From Rhodospirillales bacterium (GTDB lineage Bacteria > Pseudomonadota > Alphaproteobacteria > Acetobacterales > Acetobacteraceae), in assembly GCA_025352665.1 (NCBI GenBank), contig JANXSM010000129.1, forward strand, positions 62,001 through 126,000: a DNA stretch of 64,000 nt, read 5' to 3'. Below the pieces are notes generated by a model that worked only from the letters and a program-made list of their open reading frames with translations, did not search any database and had not been told where the DNA came from. Position 1 is the first letter of the stretch. Every line of letters starts with the position of its first letter. The position numbers and the translations under genes are program-made. Positions 7,968 to 16,486 of this stretch are shown piece by piece.

Positions 7968-8861
7968 TCACCCCCCGGGTGAACTGGCTGGCACAGCGGC
8001 CGCGGCCTTGGCGGGCGAGGGCGCGGTCGCTGGAAGCGGCAGTCTGGCGTCCACGGCTTTGGCTTCGGCCTGCTTGCCGTCGAGACTGTTGGCCTTGAGC
8101 CGCATCTGGGCGAGCTCGGTGGTCACCAGCCGGGCACGGTCGGGCAGCATGGCGGCAAGGATCGTCGCCGCCTTTGCCTCCTTCATGCGATCCATCACCG
8201 GCAGCAGAACCGGAAGATCGAGATCGTTTAAGATCACTGCAGCATCCTTCGGTTTCATCGTCTCGTACAGCTTGACCAGCCCGCGCCAGCTCGCCTCGTC
8301 GCGCTCGAGGTGTTCGCGCTCCAACCGTTCCAGCCGATGCTGCAGCGTGGTCAGTTCATCGACGCGCGCGGCAAGTCTGCGATCGACCGCGGCGAACGTT
8401 GCCTCGCGGGCGGCGAGCGCCTGTTCGCGTTGGTCGATAGCGAGCCTGCGCTGGCGCAAATCGGTCAACAGCTGGCGCTCGCTTTCGCTGACCGCCGGTT
8501 CGACCGGAACCGCGGTCACGGCGCCGGTCGTAACTGCGGAAGGCTGTGGCCTATCCTTGGCGGATATGACCGCGCCAGCACCCGCTTCGGCCTTCGCGGG
8601 CGAAGGCGCCGGCGCAGTGGTTTCCGACTTGGCGGCGGGCTTGCCCGCAGGCGCCTCCGGATGCGGCGGCGACGGGGCCGCCGCCTTGGCTGCCGGCACC
8701 AGGCTGGGTGCAGCTGGCGGCGAACCATTGGCATAGGCCTGCACGATAGCGCCCGACTTCACCACAAGCAGCGCCGCCATGACGACGATCGTAGCCGGCA
8801 GCAGCCGCGGGGTCGGCAACCGCAGGGGCCCGGCGCGACGCGGGATTGGTTTAACGGTCAT
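7968..8861 (-). CDS. motE: MotE-like flagellar protein with MgtE N-terminal-type domain
   Basis: A 297-residue protein. It has an N-terminal membrane anchor (LLPATIVVMAALLVVKSGAIV), a Pro/Ala-rich linker, a coiled coil (about residues 130-200) and a C-terminal helical domain beginning YETMKPKDAAVILNDLDL that matches the MgtE N-terminal domain. In alphaproteobacteria this architecture is MotE, a periplasmic chaperone for the stator protein MotC. The flagellar operon position supports this. MotB and MotC themselves are not in the window. The stop of the upstream DUF6468 gene is one base away from this start. Confidence 0.85.
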   Translation of the reverse strand: MTVKPIPRRAGPLRLPTPRLLPATIVVMAALLVVKSGAIVQAYANGSPPAAPSLVPAAKAAAPSPPHPEAPAGKPAAKSETTAPAPSPAKAEAGAGAVISAKDRPQPSAVTTGAVTAVPVEPAVSESERQLLTDLRQRRLAIDQREQALAAREATFAAVDRRLAARVDELTTLQHRLERLEREHLERDEASWRGLVKLYETMKPKDAAVILNDLDLPVLLPVMDRMKEAKAATILAAMLPDRARLVTTELAQMRLKANSLDGKQAEAKAVDARLPLPATAPSPAKAAAAVPASSPGG

Positions 8862-8862
8862 G

Positions 8863-9540
8863 TCAGCGTGCCATCTTCAGGGCCTTGAGCAGATCACGCT
8901 CGGCCTGGCTGCGAAGGCGTGGTCCTTTTTCTGGCTCCTGCAGCCCGAGGCGCGGCAGAAGATCGACCAGACCCCGTTCAGACAGGGTGCGTTCTGCTGG
9001 GACAGGTTCTGTCAGGGCCCGTTCGGAATTCGCGCGTTCCGCCATCGCGCGCTCCATAGCTCGCTCAGGGGAGCCGCGGTCGGTCATCCCGCGGGGCGCG
9101 ATGTCAAAGTCCGGCAAGCGGCTTCGTGCCGATTGCAGCGGCTCGTTTCTATTGAAATCCACAGCAACGGATGGGGCATTGCCACGCAGGGCGGCCACAT
9201 TCCTCGGCGCATCGGCCGTGGCGGTGCGCGCCGCGCGCACCAGGCCGTCCAGTCGTTCGGCCAGCGCTTCGCCCAGCTCACCCAGAAAGACCAGGTCGTC
9301 CTTGAGCGCGGTGGCCAGGTCAATCTGGCGGGCGATCTGCCGGCCGGCGCCGTCGGCCGTCTGGCGCAGGCGATCGATGCCTTGCTCGGCCAAGCGGGTG
9401 CTCTCGTTGAAACCCTGCACGAGCGATTCCAGCGCCGCGCGGTCCTGCTTCAGCACACCCAGCGCGCGTTCCAGCCGCAGGGCGTGAAACAGCGTGGCTG
9501 CAAGCATTACGATCAATGCGATGTCGAGAGACCATTCCAT
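8863..9540 (-). CDS. DUF6468 (PflI-like) flagellar positioning protein
   Basis: A 225-residue protein beginning MEWSLDIALIVMLAATLFHAL, a single N-terminal membrane helix. It continues with a coiled coil (LERALGVLKQDRAALESLV and following) and an Arg/Glu-rich low-complexity segment (ERAMERAMAERANSERAL). The layout and location directly after fliM match DUF6468 proteins, a group I associate with Caulobacter PflI, which affects flagellar placement. The family assignment is from memory and position. The start at 9540 is preferred over the long N-terminal extension because it begins at the membrane helix. Confidence 0.7.
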   Translation of the reverse strand: MEWSLDIALIVMLAATLFHALRLERALGVLKQDRAALESLVQGFNESTRLAEQGIDRLRQTADGAGRQIARQIDLATALKDDLVFLGELGEALAERLDGLVRAARTATADAPRNVAALRGNAPSVAVDFNRNEPLQSARSRLPDFDIAPRGMTDRGSPERAMERAMAERANSERALTEPVPAERTLSERGLVDLLPRLGLQEPEKGPRLRSQAERDLLKALKMAR

Positions 9541-9583
9541 CAGGCCGACTCCACCCGATGCATGATCAAAACAACACACTGGC

Positions 9584-10687
9584 TCATGGCTGCGGTACCT
9601 GCGGCCGGCCGGTCGCACGCTCGATGCGGACGGCGAGACGATTCTTGTGACGCCCGACCTTGCCCTCGAACAGCACAGTGCTGCCGCAACGCAACGACAC
9701 CGGCGAATGCGGTTGGGCATTAAGCAGGATCTGGCTGCCCGGCTTCAACGCCAGCACGTCCGACAGCGGCATCACCTGCTCGTCGAGCACCACCTCAATA
9801 TCGACGTCGGTGTTCCAGAGCTCTTCGGCGAGGTGGACTTCCCAGATCGAATCACGGCCAAACTTCTCGCCCATGAACTGCTGCAGCAGCAGTTCGCGGA
9901 CAGGTTCGAGCGTGGCGTATGGCAGCATCAGTTCCAGGCGCCCCCCGCGATCCTCCATGTCGATGCGTAGCCGCGCGAGCACAGCAGCATTGGAGAGGCG
10001 GCTGATGGTGGCAAAGCGTGGATTCACCTCAAGCCGTTCGAAGCGGAAGGTGATGGGGCACAGAGGATCAAAGCTGGCGGAGAGATCGGACAACACCACC
10101 TGGATCAGCCGCTCGACCAGGGTGCGTTCGATTGTGGTATACGGCCGTCCTTCGATGCGCATGGCCGCCGTGCCGCGCCGACCGCCCAGCAGCACGTCCA
10201 CGATCGAATAGATCAGCGCACTGTCCACCACCATGAGGCCGTAATTGTCCCATTCCTCAGCCTTGAAAACGGCGAGCATGGCGGGCAGCGGAATCGAGTT
10301 CAGGTAGTCGCCAAAACGCAGAGAGAGAATGTTGTCGATACTCACTTCGACGTTGTCGGAGGTGAAGTTGCGCAGCGAAGTCGACATGATGCGCACCAAC
10401 CGGTCGAAGACGATTTCCAGCATCGGCAGGCGCTCGTAGGACACGAGGCCGGAGCTGATGATCTTCTGCATGCCGGTGCGGTTTTCACCGTCACCCGGCC
10501 CGTTGTCGAAGCCAAGCAGGCTGTCGATCTCAGCCTGGTTGAGCACCCGCGCGGGCTCCACCGAGGCCACCGCGGGACTGTCGAAGTCATCCGTGTCGCC
10601 CGAGGCGTCGTCCGCCATTGTCTCGGCGCCCCACGCAGCGGCGAGGTCCTCCTCGGACATCTCAGCTTCGGGTGTCGTGCCGCTCAT
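9584..10687 (-). CDS. fliM: Flagellar motor switch protein FliM
   Basis: A 367-residue C-ring protein. The N-terminal CheY-binding motif LNQAEIDSLLGF lies near residues 49-60. The middle domain has the GGxG-type loop (VLLGGRRGTAA), and the C-terminal SpoA domain begins near ELWNTDVDIEVVLDEQVMPLSDVL. FliM receives CheY-P made and erased by the neighbouring CheY and CheZ. The start overlaps the fliL stop by ATGA. The first 45 residues are acidic and longer than in enteric FliM. Confidence 0.97.
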   Translation of the reverse strand: MSGTTPEAEMSEEDLAAAWGAETMADDASGDTDDFDSPAVASVEPARVLNQAEIDSLLGFDNGPGDGENRTGMQKIISSGLVSYERLPMLEIVFDRLVRIMSTSLRNFTSDNVEVSIDNILSLRFGDYLNSIPLPAMLAVFKAEEWDNYGLMVVDSALIYSIVDVLLGGRRGTAAMRIEGRPYTTIERTLVERLIQVVLSDLSASFDPLCPITFRFERLEVNPRFATISRLSNAAVLARLRIDMEDRGGRLELMLPYATLEPVRELLLQQFMGEKFGRDSIWEVHLAEELWNTDVDIEVVLDEQVMPLSDVLALKPGSQILLNAQPHSPVSLRCGSTVLFEGKVGRHKNRLAVRIERATGRPQVPQP

Positions 10688-11322
10688 TGGATAATCATTT
10701 CTGTGAACAGGACATCGACCACCCGAGCCGGTGTGGTCGCGATGTTGGCCCGGGCCAGCAGTTCCTCGCGTAGGCGATAGGTACCGGCCGAGCCGCGCAG
10801 CTCCTCGGGGCGAATTTCACGCAGATAGGTGGTGAACAGATCCTGAAGCCGTGGCAGGGCCGCCTTCACCGCCTCGGTATCCTCAACCTTGGCAATTTCG
10901 ATGCGCGCCTTCAGCTTGATGAAGGTGCTTTTGCGCTGGCCGACGTTGAGATTTGCGATCAGATCCGGTAGGTCGACGAACACTGGCACCTTCGCCTTGG
11001 CCGCAGCCTCAGCTTTCAGATCTCCGGTCTTTCGCTCCCCCGGCTTGTGTTCACCGGGCTTGCCCTCGCCAGCCTTTGCTTCGCCATGGGCGGACTTACC
11101 CCCCTCATACCCTTCCTCGGCATGTTCCTCATGACCCATGCCAAGCAGCGGCGGCAGGATTCCGCCGAACCAGAGTCCCGCGCCAACGAGCACCAGCAGC
11201 AACGGCGCGGCAAGAATAATGAGCTTCTTCTTGCCGCCTTTCTTGGGCGCGCTCCCTTCGGCGCCCGCCTCAGCCCCCGCCTCAGCCAGTGGCTTCGCAG
11301 CCTTGGCAGGCTGGCTGCTCAT
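10684..11322 (-). CDS. fliL: Flagellar basal-body-associated protein FliL
   Basis: A 212-residue protein with a basic cytoplasmic N-terminus (KKGGKKK), one membrane helix (LIILAAPLLLVLVGAGLWFGG), a charged linker rich in Gly/Glu/Lys/His, and the FliL periplasmic domain (PVFVDLPDLIANLNVG through VVDVLFTEMIIQ). FliL surrounds and supports the stator. The ATG at 11322 begins MSSQPAK. The frame runs on to 11562, but that part lacks family character. It is the first gene of the minus-strand fliL-fliM-DUF6468-motE-cheY-cheZ-TPR run. Confidence 0.93.
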   Translation of the reverse strand: MSSQPAKAAKPLAEAGAEAGAEGSAPKKGGKKKLIILAAPLLLVLVGAGLWFGGILPPLLGMGHEEHAEEGYEGGKSAHGEAKAGEGKPGEHKPGERKTGDLKAEAAAKAKVPVFVDLPDLIANLNVGQRKSTFIKLKARIEIAKVEDTEAVKAALPRLQDLFTTYLREIRPEELRGSAGTYRLREELLARANIATTPARVVDVLFTEMIIQ

Positions 11323-11586
11323 GACCGGCTGTCCCGCAGCGAGCGGAGACGGCGCAAACTCGATGGTAACCGATCTCCCCGCAACATCGCGCCAAACCCC
11401 AAAGGCCCATGATGGACAGCCCCATGCTGACGCGGGGTGGTTAAGAAAACCTTGCATCGCGGGCGATGTGCGGCGGCGGTGGCAAGGCCCGGTCATTCGT
11501 GCCGGGTGCGCCGATCGGTATCGGCAGGATTTGCCGGGCACACCCCGGTGAGGTTCGGACAACCGCCTGAATTCCGCGGTTCAGGC

Positions 11587-11603
11587 TTGGCACGGCGCTT
11601 GGA
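11587..11603 (+). promoter_or_regulatory. Candidate sigma-54 (-24/-12) promoter for flgF operon
   Basis: The sequence TTGGCACGGCGCTTGG keeps the -24 TGGCACG block. The GG-N10 spacing to the -12 block is exact, with TTGG in place of the consensus TTGC. It lies about 57 bases before the flgF start and points towards it. Middle and late flagellar genes in Caulobacter-type hierarchies are sigma-54-dependent, and FliX, a regulator in that hierarchy, is encoded in this window. Confidence 0.6.
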
Positions 11604-11642
11604 ACAAGACGGCCGTATCGCCAACAAGACGCCCGTATCGCC
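11603..11642 (+). repeat. Tandem 20-base direct repeat in the flgF leader
   Basis: Two adjacent 20-base units (11603-11622 and 11623-11642), each beginning AACAAGACG and ending CCGTATCGCC, differ at one base. They start at the end of the proposed -12 element and span the expected transcription start and leader. This could be a simple duplication, or it may affect start-site choice or leader folding. Confidence 0.85.
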
Positions 11643-11659
11643 AAACAGGACCTTGCACC

Positions 11660-12412
11660 ATGAACAACGCGAGTTCGATTGCTCTCTCCCGCCTCGTCGC
11701 CCAGAGCCGGGCGATGGACGTGACCGCGAGCAACCTGGCCAATGCATCCACCCCCGGCTATCGCACGGAGCGCGTCATCTTCAGCGACTGGCTGGTGCGC
11801 GAGCCTGCCGCGAGCGATGCCACCAAACTGCCGCCCGGCGGTCGCGTGCTGGCCTTCACGCAGGACCGTGCCACCTATCGTGATCCGTCCAGCGGTCCCA
11901 CGCTGCACACTGCCAATCCACTCGATCTGTCGATCGCTGGATCCGGTTTCTTTACCGTCAACACGCCGGCCGGTCCGAGGCTGACCCGCTCGGGCCATTT
12001 CGAACGGGCAAGCGACGGCACCATTGTCGACGCCGAGGGACTCCCGTTACTTGACAGCAACGGTAAGAAGCTGCAGCTGGCGCAAGCCGACACCTTCATC
12101 ACCATCGCCGCAAACGGGCAGATTTCCAGCCAGAACGGCCAGATCGGCAAGATCGGCATCGTGCAGCCTGACGACATCAACCGGATGCGCGCGGAGGGCG
12201 GCCGGCTGCTGGCGAGCGATAGCCCGACGACGCCTGTTGCCGCCCCGCAGGTGCTGCAGGGAACGCTGGAGGAAAGCAACGTCAAGCCCGCACTGGAGAT
12301 CACGAAGATGATGACCGACCTGCGCGAATTCCAGTTCACCACGCAATTCCTACAGTCCGAGTCGGACCGCCAGCAATCGGCCATCGACAAGATCACCCAG
12401 CGTCGCAGCTAG
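11660..12412 (+). CDS. flgF: Flagellar basal-body rod protein FlgF
   Basis: A 250-residue rod protein. The N-terminal SxMxxxxxNLANASTPGYRTERV stretch is the Flg_bb_rod signature. The central region has the shared fold (GSGFFTVNTPAGPRLTRSGHF), and the C-terminus carries the Flg_bbr_C pattern (GTLEESNVKPALEITKMMTDLREFQ). FlgF is part of the proximal rod and is exported by the type III apparatus without a cleaved signal. It is the first gene of flgF-flgG-flgA-flgH. Confidence 0.95.
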   Translation: MNNASSIALSRLVAQSRAMDVTASNLANASTPGYRTERVIFSDWLVREPAASDATKLPPGGRVLAFTQDRATYRDPSSGPTLHTANPLDLSIAGSGFFTVNTPAGPRLTRSGHFERASDGTIVDAEGLPLLDSNGKKLQLAQADTFITIAANGQISSQNGQIGKIGIVQPDDINRMRAEGGRLLASDSPTTPVAAPQVLQGTLEESNVKPALEITKMMTDLREFQFTTQFLQSESDRQQSAIDKITQRRS

Positions 12413-12506
12413 CGTCCTGCCCCTGAAACGAAATTCTGAACCGGGGCACGCAAGAGCCGCTCCCGCCAGACGCCGCCGTTCCCATCCCTTCCCAAAGGCC
12501 CTACCC

Positions 12507-13292
12507 ATGCGCTCACTCGATATCGCCGGCACCGGCATGATGGCCCAGCAGACCAATGTCGAGGTGATTTCCAACAACATTGCCAACATGACGACAACCG
12601 GCTTCAAGCGCCGCCGCGCGGAGTTCCAGGATCTGATCTACCAGAACTTGCGCCGGGTGGGCTCCAACTCGTCGGACACCGGTACCGTGGTGCCCTCCGG
12701 CGCGCAGGTCGGTTTGGGGGTGAAGACCGCAGCGATCTATCGCATCAACGAACAGGGCAATCTGCAGCAAACCTCCAACAGCCTCGATCTTGCGGTACAG
12801 GGAAACGGCTACTTCCAGATCACCATGCCTTCGGGCGAAACCGCGTATACGCGCGACGGCACGTTCTCCCTGTCGCCGGCGGGCGAATTGGTAACGGCGG
12901 ATGGCTACATCGTCCAACCCGGCATCACCGTGCCGAGCAATGCCACCGACATCACCATCAATGCCAGCGGCGAGGTGCAGGCCAAGATCAGTGGCACCAC
13001 GGCGCCGACGCTGGTCGGCACGTTGCAGCTGGCGGTGTTTCCCAATGACGCGGGCCTCGAATCCCAGGGCAGCAACCTATTCCTGGCCAGCACCGCGTCC
13101 GGTACGGCGGTGACGGGAACCCCCGGCAGCCCAGGCTTCGGCACCACGCTGCAGGGCTTCGTCGAGAGCTCCAACGTGAACGTGGTGAGCGAGATCACCA
13201 ATCTGATCTCGGCCCAGCGCGCCTACGAAATGAACAGCCGCGTCATCACAACGTCCGACCAGATGCTGTCCACGCTGACCAACCTGCGGTGA
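12507..13292 (+). CDS. flgG: Flagellar distal rod protein FlgG
   Basis: A 261-residue protein of normal FlgG length. It opens MRSLDIAGTGMMAQQTNVEVISNNIANM and TTTGFKRRRAEFQDLIYQNL, and has the FlgG-specific loop after QVGLGVKTAAIYRI. It ends with VESSNVNVVSEITNLISAQ and AYEMNSRVI. FlgG forms the distal rod inside the P- and L-rings. It follows flgF by 94 bases and is followed directly by flgA. Confidence 0.97.
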   Translation: MRSLDIAGTGMMAQQTNVEVISNNIANMTTTGFKRRRAEFQDLIYQNLRRVGSNSSDTGTVVPSGAQVGLGVKTAAIYRINEQGNLQQTSNSLDLAVQGNGYFQITMPSGETAYTRDGTFSLSPAGELVTADGYIVQPGITVPSNATDITINASGEVQAKISGTTAPTLVGTLQLAVFPNDAGLESQGSNLFLASTASGTAVTGTPGSPGFGTTLQGFVESSNVNVVSEITNLISAQRAYEMNSRVITTSDQMLSTLTNLR

Positions 13293-13300
13293 GGTATTCC

Positions 13301-14287
13301 ATGCGCTCCACCTTGGCTTTGCTCGCCTGCGCCCTGGCGGCCCTGCCCGCCACCGGCTCGGCCGCCACCCTGCGCGCCAGCACGACGCTGGACCGCGCGA
13401 CGGTGCGCATCGCCGACCTGTTCGACGATGCCGGATCCGCCAGCGAGAAGGTGCTTGGCCCCGGCCCCGCCCCGGGCGCGCGGATCGTGGTGGAGGCCGC
13501 CCAGTTGGCCGCCATCGCGCGCCAGTTCGGCGTTGCCTGGCGCTCGGCCTCCTCCGCGGATCGGGTGGTCATAGATCGCCCAGGAAAATACGTGGCACGC
13601 GAGGAGGTCATGGCGAGCCTGCGCCAGGCACTGGCCGGTGCCGGCGCGTCGGCCGATGCAGATATCGACCTGCCTGGCTTCGCCGCCCCGCTGGTCGCGG
13701 CCGAGGCCGCACCGGAGGCGGCGATCGAGCAGATTGACTTCGACCGCACAACCGGCCGCTTCACCGCGACGCTGTCGATAAGCACTGCCGGTGAGCCGAT
13801 CCAGCGTACCCGCCTGTCCGGGCGGGTGCAGGAGATGGTAGAGGTGGTGGTGACGACCCACCGCCTTTCGCCGGGTGCCGTCATCGGTCCGGGCGATCTC
13901 ACAGTGCAGCGGCTCCGCGCCGATCTCACCCGCGGCGAGGTGGTCTGCGATCCCGCACAAGCGATCGGGCTCGCGGTCCGGCGGATGGAAGCCGCGGGTG
14001 CGCCGGTTCCGCTGGCGGATCTGGCGGCTCCCATCGTTGTGCAGAAGGGCGGTCGGGTGACCATGGAGCTGCGCACGCCCGGCCTATCGCTCACCGGCAT
14101 CGGCCAGGCGATGGAGGCGGGCGGCCTGGGGGCGCGGATCAAAGTGCTCAATCCGCTGTCGCGCGCGGTGGTGGAGGCTGAAATCCTCGGCCCCGACCAC
14201 GTTCGCGTCACGCCCGATTCAGCACCTCGCCCGCAGCTTCCGCCGGTTCCCGGTTCCGCCTTTTCCCGCCAGGTGTCCTTGCCATGA
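13301..14287 (+). CDS. flgA: Flagellar P-ring assembly chaperone FlgA
   Basis: A 328-residue periplasmic protein with a clear signal peptide (STLALLACALAALPATGSAAT). The C-terminal SAF domain contains TTHRLSPGAVIGPGDLTVQRLRADLTRGEV and ends with the FlgA-like LTGIGQAMEAGGLGARIKVLNPLS. FlgA assists FlgI polymerisation into the P-ring. The ATG at 13301 is preferred because GAGGT lies 5 bases upstream; a GTG at 13289 in the same frame overlaps the flgG stop. The stop overlaps the flgH start by 4 bases. Confidence 0.92.
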   Translation: MRSTLALLACALAALPATGSAATLRASTTLDRATVRIADLFDDAGSASEKVLGPGPAPGARIVVEAAQLAAIARQFGVAWRSASSADRVVIDRPGKYVAREEVMASLRQALAGAGASADADIDLPGFAAPLVAAEAAPEAAIEQIDFDRTTGRFTATLSISTAGEPIQRTRLSGRVQEMVEVVVTTHRLSPGAVIGPGDLTVQRLRADLTRGEVVCDPAQAIGLAVRRMEAAGAPVPLADLAAPIVVQKGGRVTMELRTPGLSLTGIGQAMEAGGLGARIKVLNPLSRAVVEAEILGPDHVRVTPDSAPRPQLPPVPGSAFSRQVSLP

Positions 14288-15018
14288 AAACCATCAGTGC
14301 CATCCTGCTGCTGCCCGTGGCTCTTGCCGGCTGCGGCGCACTTACCCGACTTTCGGAAGTCGGCCGGCCGCCGGAGCTGTCGCCAAGTGCCGACCCGACG
14401 CGCGCTCCGGAATATCATCCGATGACGATGCCGATGCCGGCCGCTCAGGTGGCGGTACCCCAGGTCGGCGGCCTGTGGCGCTCCGGCAGCCGCGCATTCT
14501 TCAAGGATCAGCGCGCTGCCCAGGTCGGCGACATCCTCACCGTTCTCGTTAACATCAGCGACACAGCCGACATGAAGAACAACACTGCGGCCACACGGAC
14601 CAGCAGCGAACAGATGGGGCTTCCCAATCTGTTCGGCCTCGAGGCCGCCCTGCCTAAGCTTCTGGCCGGTGCCGTCGCCTCCAACCTGGTCGGCGCCAGC
14701 AGCAGCAACGGCAACACCGGCGCCGGCGAGGTCAAGCGCAACGAAACAGTGACCTTGCGGGTGGCCGGCGTGATTACCCAGGTGCTGCCAAACGGTAACC
14801 TCGTCGTGGCGGCGCGGCAGGAGGTGCGGGTGAACAGCGAACTGCGCCAGTTGCAAGTCACCGGCGTCGTGCGGCCGCAGGATATCGCCAGCGACAACAC
14901 CGTGCTGCACGACCGCATGGCGGAAGCGCGCATCGCCTACGGCGGCCGCGGTCAGCTGACCGATGTGCAAAGCCCGCGGTGGGGTCAACAAGTCCTCGAC
15001 ATCGTAGCGCCATTCTAA
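14284..15018 (+). CDS. flgH: Flagellar L-ring lipoprotein FlgH
   Basis: A 244-residue outer-membrane lipoprotein. The signal peptide ends in the lipobox LAGC, so Cys17 should be lipidated. The conserved core includes GSRAFFKDQRAAQVGDILTVLVNISD, the variable middle, and the C-terminal GVVRPQDIASDNTVLHDRMAEARIAYGGRG. FlgH forms the L-ring around the rod. It is the last gene of the flgF-G-A-H run. No strong terminator is evident in the roughly 200 bases before the convergent dksA. Confidence 0.95.
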   Translation: MKTISAILLLPVALAGCGALTRLSEVGRPPELSPSADPTRAPEYHPMTMPMPAAQVAVPQVGGLWRSGSRAFFKDQRAAQVGDILTVLVNISDTADMKNNTAATRTSSEQMGLPNLFGLEAALPKLLAGAVASNLVGASSSNGNTGAGEVKRNETVTLRVAGVITQVLPNGNLVVAARQEVRVNSELRQLQVTGVVRPQDIASDNTVLHDRMAEARIAYGGRGQLTDVQSPRWGQQVLDIVAPF

Positions 15019-15220
15019 GGCAAAACCCGATGATCAGGTCTGGCTGCGCCGGATGGCCCTAGGAACGACCAGGGCTCCTCGCCCTCGGCTCGGCCGAGGC
15101 GTAGCTCTCTACACTTCATTCGGTTAAGACATGTATCAGCCTGAGGAGGGGCGCATGCCTGCGAGGAGCGCATCCGGGGCAGCCGGGCCGGCTCACCCGA
15201 CTCCCTCCCCCAAGAGCGGC

Positions 15221-15637
15221 TCAATCGTCGCGGTGGACGCGTTCCATGCGTTCGTGGCGTTCTTGTGCTTCGATCGACATGGTGGCGATGGGCCGAGCCT
15301 CGAGGCGCTTGAGGCCGATCGGCTCGTCGGTTTCTTCGCAGTATCCGTAGGTGCCGGCCTCGATGCGCTGCAGCGCCTGGTCGATTTTGGAGATCAGCTT
15401 GCGGGCCCGGTCACGGGTGCGCAGTTCCAGCGCCCGGTCGGTCTCGACGCTGGCACGATCGGTGATATCGGCTTCATGAATGCCGCCTTCGGACAAGCTG
15501 GCGAGGGTGCCGTCCGCGTCCCGAAGCAGATCTGCTCTCCAGCGGAGCAACTTTTGCCGGAAATACTCCGCCTGCGGCGGGTTCATGAAGTCCTCGGCGT
15601 CCGACGGGCGATAGTCGGGCGGCAGTGTGATCATCAT
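15221..15637 (-). CDS. dksA: RNA polymerase-binding transcription factor DksA (reduced zinc site)
   Basis: A 138-residue protein. A helical coiled-coil domain carries the acidic tip (GGIHEADITDRASVETD). It is followed by the C-terminal finger region YGYCEETDEPIGLKRLEARPI. DksA binds the RNA polymerase secondary channel and, with ppGpp, adjusts rRNA and amino-acid gene transcription. Only the first of the four zinc cysteines of enterobacterial DksA remains. The others are Thr, Ser and Ala (CEET and MSIEA), a known one-cysteine variant. The start is ATGATG at 15637; longer upstream sequence is not conserved-looking. Confidence 0.92.
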   Translation of the reverse strand: MMITLPPDYRPSDAEDFMNPPQAEYFRQKLLRWRADLLRDADGTLASLSEGGIHEADITDRASVETDRALELRTRDRARKLISKIDQALQRIEAGTYGYCEETDEPIGLKRLEARPIATMSIEAQERHERMERVHRDD

Positions 15638-15838
15638 GCGTGGCGATCCTGCGTCGTTGCAGCCTGACCCGCGGAGCATACCCGGGCGACCCAGCCACCG
15701 GACGGTTTTGTGCAGCGCCATGCTGCACCGGCCATCCAACGGCCACGGCCGGGCTTATACCGACGGCTTACCACGCCGCCAAGAGGACTTCTGGGGTCTT
15801 CTTTGCACCGGCGATTCGAAAATAGGTAAAACCCACTA

Positions 15839-16309
15839 TCAGTCGTGTCCGGCGCTGCTGGGCCCCGGCGCCGCGCTGCCGACGCCCCGCAGATCCTGTC
15901 GGGCCATTTCCACGCCGGCCCTTAGGGCGACGGACGCCACAGCCACCCGCAGGCCCGGGTGGGTCGCCACCGGCAGTGAGCGCACCAGGCTGGACAGGCG
16001 GCTCATCCGCTCCGGATCCAGGGGATGTCCCAGCAGTTCGATTTGCAAGCCTTCGAGTTCGTCGAGCATGTACTCGGCGTGACGGCGGGCGCTGCGGTCC
16101 CGCTCCGTGGGGCTGTCCACCTCCTGCAAGGCCAGCATGGAACTGAGCGAAACGCTGGCAACCGTCGCGGTCTCGCCGGCGGCATGCGTTTCTGCCACAT
16201 CTGTGGGGATATTGAATTGGCCAGCCCCGCCGCGACGCGCGATGGCGCGCGCGCCGGTCGGTGCCGTGGCCTTGGGGCCCTGGGGGCCAGTGATCGGACC
16301 GCTCGCCAT
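15839..16309 (-). CDS. fliX: Flagellar assembly regulator FliX
   Basis: A 156-residue protein. It has a Gly/Pro-rich N-terminus and a conserved C-terminal half (SLSSMLALQEVDSPTERDRSARRHAEYMLDELEGLQIELLG read in two parts) typical of class II flagellar regulator FliX. In Caulobacter, FliX works with FlbD to link basal-body assembly to sigma-54-dependent genes, and fliX is divergent from flgI as here. The ATG at 16309 is chosen because AGGAG lies 7 bases upstream. It shares the 177-base intergenic region with flgI. Confidence 0.88.
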   Translation of the reverse strand: MASGPITGPQGPKATAPTGARAIARRGGAGQFNIPTDVAETHAAGETATVASVSLSSMLALQEVDSPTERDRSARRHAEYMLDELEGLQIELLGHPLDPERMSRLSSLVRSLPVATHPGLRVAVASVALRAGVEMARQDLRGVGSAAPGPSSAGHD

Positions 16310-16486
16310 CCTGCACTCCTTTGGGCCGCCTGCCACGCCCGCCCGGGCCCGAAGGCCTCAAGCGGCCTTGTAAAAAAACCGCGTCGGATTCTGAGTTTGG
16401 AAGCAAAGCGTTAACCAGAAGCTACCACACTCCCACTTCATCCAGCGTCCCGTTGCCACAAGCACGGGCGCCGAACAGGAGCGGTC

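Noticed and set aside
11385-11402. Possible minus-strand sigma-54 element upstream of fliL
   Set aside because: The TGGCGC and TTGC blocks are one base too close, and sigma-54 promoters tolerate little spacing change.
15015-15224. 69-codon minus-strand frame after dksA
   Set aside because: No ribosome site, an Arg/Gly/Pro-rich translation and no resemblance to a known small protein. It is more likely intergenic.
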